5,481 nt of DNA from an uncultured Verrucomicrobiota bacterium (lineage in GTDB: Bacteria > Verrucomicrobiota > Kiritimatiellia > RFP12 > UBA1067). Every line of letters begins with the position of its first letter. Within the stretch, counting starts at the first letter, position 1. Location of the stretch: positions 1 to 5,481 of the forward strand of contig CAMNLN010000248.1 in assembly GCA_946543025.1 (NCBI GenBank), read 5' to 3'. Both the position numbers and the translations under genes were made by a program. The notes beneath the pieces are model-generated. The model saw nothing but the letters and a program-made list of their open reading frames with translations, was not told where the DNA came from and searched no databases. This document shows positions 1 through 3,781 of the stretch, in pieces.

Positions 1-1418
1 CCAACACCTACAACGGCGGCACCACCATCACGGGATCCGTCTACTGCGCGATCGACTCCGACCGCTCCCTGGGCGCGGTCCCCGCCGAACCGACGGACAA
101 CGTGTTCATGCGGTCAAGTTCCGCGTTCTTCCACTTCGGCGGGACGTGCGATGTCCACCCGAACCGCACGTTCCGCCTGTCAGACGGCATTGATGCGCAG
201 TTCGGGACGTATGCAGGAGGGGTCGGGCGCATCCGCGGCCAGGTCCTCGGCGAGAAGGCTCTTCTGAAGGTCGTCTCCAGCTGGCCTGGCACCACCGCGC
301 TCGCCCCGAACGAGGGCGTCACGAACCGGATCGGCAAGTTGCAGGTGTACGGCGTCCTGCGCATCGACAGCGGCACGACGCTCGTCACGAGCAACTGCGC
401 GGCCGGCGTCGGCACGGCATGTCCGCTGCTCGTCAGCGGCAACGGCTCAAGCTTCTCGGACACGCGGGGCTGCCTGGTCGTCGCGGGCGGCGTGCTGAAG
501 GTGCCGAACAACTGCTACATCACGGTCGGCAACTACGGGCAGGTGATCGTTACGAACGGCGTCCTGGACCTCACGGCCGCGCGCGAGCTCCTGAGCGGCA
601 TCAACGGCCCCAACGTTGCCAACGGAAACGGGCGCACGACCGTGGCGCACGGCGGCGAGATCAGGTGCGCGGCACTGCGCATCAGCCAGTGGCGGAACAC
701 GAAGGACGGACTGCCGGTCAACCAGGTGAACATCCAGACGGGCGGCGTGGTGCGGCTCAACAACTTCTACATCGACACGGGCTCCAATCAGAATGGATGC
801 CTCAACCTCGACGGCGGCGTCGTGGTACCGCGGACTAACACGGAGAACTTCCTCGGCACGGACCACCTCAAGTGGCGGACGAACATCATCGTGCGGGCGT
901 GCGCCGGCGGTGCGATCTTCGACACGACAAACTTCAACATCTCCGTCAAGAACTCACTCTACAGCGGCGCGGAGCAGGACGGCGGCCTCACGAAGCGCGG
1001 CGCGGGCACGCTCACGATGGTGAACACGAACACGTACAACGGCGCGACGCGACTGGAGGGCGGCACCCTGGCGTTCTCGCACGCGGAGGGCTATCCGGGC
1101 GGCGACATCGAGATTGCGGCAGCGGCCGTGCAGGGCAAGACGCTCGCCGCGCCGCTCCTCACGGCGCAGACGGTCACGTTCCGCGAAGGGAAGGGCGTAC
1201 GCGTGACGGAGGCGGACACATTGAACGACAAGACCTTCGGTCCGTTGAAGACCGTCGCGACGTTCACGACGCCGCTCGCGGCCGTGCCGTCGCTCACGCT
1301 CGTGAACTCGGACGGCACGGAGTGGACGAGCAGCAAGCAGTGGTGCCTGCAGCTGGCGGACGGCGGCAGGGCATTGAAGTTCGGCGCGTTGCGCGGCACG
1401 CAGTTGATTTTCAGGTAA
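1..1418 (+). CDS. PATR-repeat exported beta-solenoid protein, C-terminal part (5' end outside window)
   Basis: The open frame enters from the left edge (first full codon at 3) and ends at TAA 1416-1418, giving 471 residues. It begins inside a PATR repeat (NTYNGGTTITG) followed by LGAVPAEPTDNVF, and carries a second clear PATR repeat near residues 327-367 (GGLTKRGAGTLTM, then NTYNGATRLEGGTL). Gly, Thr, Asn and Val dominate, with many short GG-V/L turns, as expected of a right-handed beta-helix. The last ~80 residues form a domain shared with the next gene, ending GTQLIFR. The protein is probably exported and adhesin-like or structural at the cell surface, but no catalytic motif is visible and its ligand is unknown. 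By alignment with the third gene about 350 N-terminal residues are missing, including the signal peptide. It has ten cysteines, more than usual for an autotransporter passenger. GTG 102, a possible start by ORF rules, is rejected because homology continues upstream to the window edge. Confidence 0.88.
   Translation, partial: NTYNGGTTITGSVYCAIDSDRSLGAVPAEPTDNVFMRSSSAFFHFGGTCDVHPNRTFRLSDGIDAQFGTYAGGVGRIRGQVLGEKALLKVVSSWPGTTALAPNEGVTNRIGKLQVYGVLRIDSGTTLVTSNCAAGVGTACPLLVSGNGSSFSDTRGCLVVAGGVLKVPNNCYITVGNYGQVIVTNGVLDLTAARELLSGINGPNVANGNGRTTVAHGGEIRCAALRISQWRNTKDGLPVNQVNIQTGGVVRLNNFYIDTGSNQNGCLNLDGGVVVPRTNTENFLGTDHLKWRTNIIVRACAGGAIFDTTNFNISVKNSLYSGAEQDGGLTKRGAGTLTMVNTNTYNGATRLEGGTLAFSHAEGYPGGDIEIAAAAVQGKTLAAPLLTAQTVTFREGKGVRVTEADTLNDKTFGPLKTVATFTTPLAAVPSLTLVNSDGTEWTSSKQWCLQLADGGRALKFGALRGTQLIFR
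3..107 (+). repeat. Partial PATR repeat plus LGAVP..PT motif at the window edge
   Basis: NTYNGGTTITG is the second half of a PATR repeat, with its first half upstream of the window. It is followed by LGAVPAEPTDNVF, which recurs as LGAVPSTPTNNIF in the third gene (4847-4885). The LGA-P-x-x-PT-x-N element often follows PATR repeats in these proteins. Confidence 0.75.
3..689 (+). repeat. Paralogous segment, copy in the first gene (partner 4775-5458)
   Basis: This segment aligns colinearly in protein with 4775-5458. Matching blocks in order are NTYNGGT/NDHKGGT, LGAVPAEPTDNVF/LGAVPSTPTNNIF, NRT, AQFG, GKLQV/GQLRV, VTNGVLDL/VTDGGVADL and TTVAHGGEIRC/TTVARAGTLIC. The two lengths differ by only 3 nt (687 and 684), which supports true common descent. 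Confidence 0.8.
720..1061 (+). repeat. Internal solenoid module, copy in the first gene (partner 4484-4807)
   Basis: Aligns with 4484-4807 of the third gene, which lies upstream of the paralogous segment there but downstream of it here. Shared blocks are TGGVV/TGGVM, LDGGVVVPR/FDGGTLVSR, T-x-x-x-V with GGAIF/GGIYL, DGGL/DGGV and NTYNGAT/NDHKGGT. This indicates that the full-length protein contains at least two copies of a long module. Confidence 0.65.
981..1103 (+). repeat. PATR repeat (autotransporter-associated beta strand repeat) in the first gene
   Basis: The clearest family repeat in the window: GGLTKRGAGTLTM, then NTYNGATRLEGGTLAF. This follows the well-known PATR pattern in which K-x-G-x-G-T-L-x-L is followed by N-T-Y-x-G-x-T and G-T-L. 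It occurs about 340 residues after the partial repeat at the left edge, implying a long modular period. The third gene carries a degenerate equivalent at 4724-4807. Confidence 0.85.
1173..1415 (+). other. Conserved C-terminal domain of the first gene product
   Basis: 81 residues, starting VTFREGKGVRV and closing with W-C-L-Q-L-A-D-G-G-R-A-L and GTQLIFR. The final 28 residues align without gaps to the end of the second gene product, with identities at W, D, G, L, G, T, L and R. No transmembrane helix or lysine-rich tail is seen, so it resembles a small beta domain rather than a hydrophobic sorting signal. Confidence 0.7.
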
Positions 1419-1426
1419 CTTGCCAA

Positions 1427-1435
1427 GAGAGGAAG
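1427..1435 (+). promoter_or_regulatory. Shine-Dalgarno site of the second gene
   Basis: GAGAGGAAG lies in the 22-nt gap after the first gene's TAA. Its AGGA core is 7 nt from ATG 1441 and 13 nt from ATG 1447, so it favours the first ATG. No hairpin or promoter is visible in the gap, which supports co-transcription with the upstream gene. Confidence 0.75.
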
Positions 1436-1440
1436 AACCG

Positions 1441-1500
1441 ATGTCTATGAAAAGTCTGGCGATTGTCGGATGCATGGCGGCAGGTCTGTGCGCGTTTGGC
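1441..1500 (+). other. Signal peptide of the second gene product
   Basis: Residues 1-20: one Lys in the n-region, a hydrophobic core SLAIVGCMAAGLCAF, and a plausible signal peptidase I site after AFG. The segment from Met3 matches the third gene's leader almost residue for residue. Confidence 0.8.
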
Positions 1501-3708
1501 GCGCCGACGATGGGCGAGGACGACGGCAAGTACGTGATCGACGTGCCGGCTGGCGAGACGTACGCCCTCACGGCCGACGACGTGGCGGCCATCGGCGCGC
1601 TCTCGCTCGTGAAGGCGGGCGAGGGCACGCTTACGGTCAACGACGTGCTCGCGAACTACGACGGCGACATCTATGTCACCAACGGCATCTACCAGGCTTC
1701 GACGATGGGCGCCGTCGGTACGACGAACGGCGTGACGCACGTGCTGAACGGGGGTACGTTCAACAGCACGCGCGAGGCGGGCACAGACGGTTCCACGACT
1801 GGCTTCTTGGTCGATGAGAAGTTCTACATCTGTGGCGACGGCTACAACAACATGGGCGCCATCCGGCAGACGCAGAAGTTATGTGCCAAGTTCGGCGGCA
1901 AGGTGACCTTCGTCGGCCCTACGCGCATCGCGACCTCCCAGCGGCTGGACTTTCGGTTCGGCGGATTCGACATGGGCGGCCATACGCTGACGGTGGATGC
2001 GCTGAACGGTAACTGCTTTTTCTTGGTGCAGCAAACCGTCGCCCATCCGGGCGACATCGTGGTCGTGAACGGCGGTCTGGAGTTCCAGTCCTGGAACAAC
2101 GGCTTCACGACAGCGCAGACGGTCACGATGAAGTCGGGCACATATCTCAGCCAGTGGGCTTCGACGACGGCGCAGAACGCGAATCTCGTATTGGAGGACA
2201 ATGTGCGATTGACATCCTCCAACGGCACCTACTCCCCCGGCGCGCATTCCCAGAACGTCTGGCAGGGGCCGATTTCCGTGCAGGGGAAGGTCGTAAACGG
2301 GCTTACATCCGGCAAACAGGTGACGTTCACTGGGAAAGTCACAGGTGCGGGCGGTTTTACGGGCGGCAATGGCGGATGGCTCCAGTTCTACAATGACGCC
2401 AACACGTTCACGGGCGGCGTGGGGCTGAACGGTGGCGGCGTGGCTGTGTACGGTACCAACTCAATTCCCTGCCAGGGCGGTGCGTTGGCTCTTACGAACG
2501 CGAGTGCGCACTTGATGGCGGCACCGTGGCCGACGTCGTTGCCGGATGTCTGCGTTGACGGTGCGGGGGCTGTCTCCGGGAAAGTGGCGTACGTGTCGGC
2601 GAAGTCTCTCACGAAGACGGGGGCGGGACTGCTCGACCTCTGGACACCGCTGTACGTGAAAGGGGCTCTTGACGTCCAAGGCGGCGGCATTCGCGTCTGT
2701 ACGCGTGTCCCAGACACGCCGGGCGGTTTGAAGTGGTATCATGCCAATGTGGGAGGCGACTATTCCCGTAATGACGTGCCGACGACGATTCCTTACATGG
2801 GCATCGACCAGAGCGGTGTCTCCTATGCCTATCGGAGCTGGCAGTCAGTGGTCACAACCTGTCATTATTATACCGGCTACATCCATGTGCCCGGCGAAGA
2901 GGGAGAGGATGTGACGTGCAATTTTGCCTCTTGCATTTGCCGCGGTTGCCATGTGCGCATTGACGACACGGATGTGGTGAAGTTTGCCGACAACCAAGAC
3001 TTGCTCTCCAATACGACGACGGTTAACTATAGTCGTCTTTATGTTTATCCGAAGATAACGCTCAAGGCGGGGTGGCATAGGATCTTCATTGAGATGAATA
3101 ACTGGTGGAACGGTACGAGCGGGCCCATCGGCTATCACGGCTGGCCGTCCAACTACGGCATCGGCGTGGACTGGCAGGGGCGGAGCGTGACGAACTCGGC
3201 AAACTACGTGAAGCTCATCGATCCCGGCGACGGATCGTTCCTGCGGTCGGCGATGACGAAGGCGGAGGCGGACGTCGACGCCTACCGTCCGACGTTCAAT
3301 GGCCCGGCGACGTTCGGGCCGGGCACGTCCATCGATTTCGGCGACGCGGCGCCGTATGTGCCGTTCGTCTTCAACGGCCTCTCGGGCTGCCCCGCGATCG
3401 CGAACGGCGAGCTCGTGGTGAGCAACAACTGGACGGTCTCGCACGCGCAGGCCGCCGCCCAGCCGCTGACGGTCGCCGCCGGGGCGAAGCTGACGTTCGC
3501 CGCCGGAACGACGCTCGCCATCGATGACGTCGATCTCTTCAGCCGCCAACCTGCCGGCACGCCGCTCGTCGTCGCCGACGACGCGGACGCCATCATGGGG
3601 CTGCCCGTGTTGACGGGCGTCGGGAACAAGTGGAAGGTGGAGGTGTCCGATGACGGCAAGTCGCTCGTCCTCCGCGACGTCAGCGGTACGATGCTTTTCA
3701 TCAGGTGA
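1441..3708 (+). CDS. Exported PATR/PA14-like beta-solenoid protein with conserved C-terminal tail
   Basis: A complete 755-residue protein. ATG 1441 (MSMKSL) is chosen because AGGA at 1430-1433 lies 7 nt upstream; ATG 1447 is the exact equivalent of the next gene's start, and an in-frame TTG at 1420 is unlikely. Residues 1-20 are a signal peptide, with likely cleavage after AFG. Degenerate PATR repeats lie at about 53-95 (SLVKAGEGTLTV), 298-345 (NTFTGGVGLNGG) and 389-419 (SLTKTGAGLLDL, GALDVQGGGIRV). Residues about 428-601 resemble a PA14-like domain: GYIHVPGEEGEDVT, RIDDTDVVKF, ITLKAGWHRIFIEM and GIGVDWQGR. Residues 684-755 are the C-terminal domain shared with the first gene, ending GTMLFIR. 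A cell-surface, possibly glycan-binding role is inferred; no catalytic residues are recognised. Its middle part is clearly lower in GC than its flanks. It differs in architecture from the two flanking genes. Confidence 0.92.
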   Translation: MSMKSLAIVGCMAAGLCAFGAPTMGEDDGKYVIDVPAGETYALTADDVAAIGALSLVKAGEGTLTVNDVLANYDGDIYVTNGIYQASTMGAVGTTNGVTHVLNGGTFNSTREAGTDGSTTGFLVDEKFYICGDGYNNMGAIRQTQKLCAKFGGKVTFVGPTRIATSQRLDFRFGGFDMGGHTLTVDALNGNCFFLVQQTVAHPGDIVVVNGGLEFQSWNNGFTTAQTVTMKSGTYLSQWASTTAQNANLVLEDNVRLTSSNGTYSPGAHSQNVWQGPISVQGKVVNGLTSGKQVTFTGKVTGAGGFTGGNGGWLQFYNDANTFTGGVGLNGGGVAVYGTNSIPCQGGALALTNASAHLMAAPWPTSLPDVCVDGAGAVSGKVAYVSAKSLTKTGAGLLDLWTPLYVKGALDVQGGGIRVCTRVPDTPGGLKWYHANVGGDYSRNDVPTTIPYMGIDQSGVSYAYRSWQSVVTTCHYYTGYIHVPGEEGEDVTCNFASCICRGCHVRIDDTDVVKFADNQDLLSNTTTVNYSRLYVYPKITLKAGWHRIFIEMNNWWNGTSGPIGYHGWPSNYGIGVDWQGRSVTNSANYVKLIDPGDGSFLRSAMTKAEADVDAYRPTFNGPATFGPGTSIDFGDAAPYVPFVFNGLSGCPAIANGELVVSNNWTVSHAQAAAQPLTVAAGAKLTFAAGTTLAIDDVDLFSRQPAGTPLVVADDADAIMGLPVLTGVGNKWKVEVSDDGKSLVLRDVSGTMLFIR
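2332..2475 (+). repeat. Degenerate PATR repeat in the second gene
   Basis: Residues about 298-345 contain FTGKVTGAGGF, LQFYNDANTFTGGVGLNGGGVAVY and NSIP. The N-T-F-T-G-G-V core fits the PATR second half; the K-x-G-x-G-T-L first half is weak. A further half-repeat, LTKTGAGLLDL, lies at 2608-2640. Confidence 0.6.
2722..3243 (+). other. PA14-like domain within the second gene product
   Basis: Residues 428-601 leave the Gly/Thr repeat style and become rich in Tyr, Trp, Cys and Ile. The order GYIHVPGEEGEDVT, then HVRIDDTDVVKF, then ITLKAGWHRIFIEMNNW, then GIGVDWQGR follows the PA14 layout (G-Y/F-I-x-V-P strand, I-D-G strand, L-x-A-G-x-H-x-I-x-I strand, closing W-x-G). PA14 domains often bind carbohydrate. 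Here the usual acidic pair before the I-D strand is replaced by a cysteine cluster, so calcium-dependent sugar binding may be altered. The call rests on motif order only. Confidence 0.6.
3490..3705 (+). other. Conserved C-terminal domain of the second gene product
   Basis: 72 residues (684-755), starting LTFAAGTTLAIDDVDLF and closing with W-K-V-E-V-S-D-D-G-K-S-L and GTMLFIR. It pairs with the first gene's terminus through T-F-x-x-G, P-L-x-x-V-A, P-x-L-T, K-x-W, D-x-G-[KR]-x-L and G-T-x-L-x-x-R. Its presence at the end of otherwise different proteins suggests a shared localisation function. Confidence 0.7.
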
Positions 3709-3714
3709 AGGAAC

Positions 3715-3720
3715 GAAAGG
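3715..3720 (+). promoter_or_regulatory. Shine-Dalgarno site deciding the GTG start of the third gene
   Basis: GAAAGG sits 7 nt before GTG 3728 in a 19-nt gap following the second gene's TGA. Together with the conserved MKSL start of the signal peptide it identifies GTG 3728 rather than ATG 3761 as the start. No terminator separates the two genes. Confidence 0.75.
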
Positions 3721-3727
3721 TCGAATT

Positions 3728-3781
3728 GTGAAGAGTCTAACGATCATCGGATGCGTGGCGATGTCCATTGCCGTCGGCGCG
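3728..3781 (+). other. Signal peptide of the third gene product
   Basis: Residues 1-18: MKSLTIIGCVAMSIAVGA, with a single Lys, a hydrophobic core and a probable signal peptidase I site VGA (or GAA) before DYTW. The protein then enters at once the Trp/Asn-rich N-terminal domain typical of PATR proteins. Confidence 0.8.

Noticed and set aside
1332..1418. PEP-CTERM or LPXTG-type cell-surface sorting signal at the C-termini
   Set aside because: There is no PEP or LPXTG motif, no hydrophobic helix and no basic cluster; only a single terminal Arg after a short beta-like stretch.
1420..1440. TTG 1420 as start of the second gene
   Set aside because: It would add seven charged residues (PREEEP) before the signal peptide and overlap the Shine-Dalgarno site. 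ATG 1441 or 1447 fits better.
1419..3727. Terminators or promoters in the intergenic gaps 1419-1440 and 3709-3727
   Set aside because: The gaps are too short and contain no inverted repeat with a T run and no -35/-10 pair.
1447..3760. Lipoprotein signal (I-V-G-C and I-I-G-C near the N-termini)
   Set aside because: The residues fit a loose lipobox, but only about six uncharged residues lie between the Lys and the Cys and the hydrophobic core continues well past the Cys. A signal peptidase I site further on fits better.
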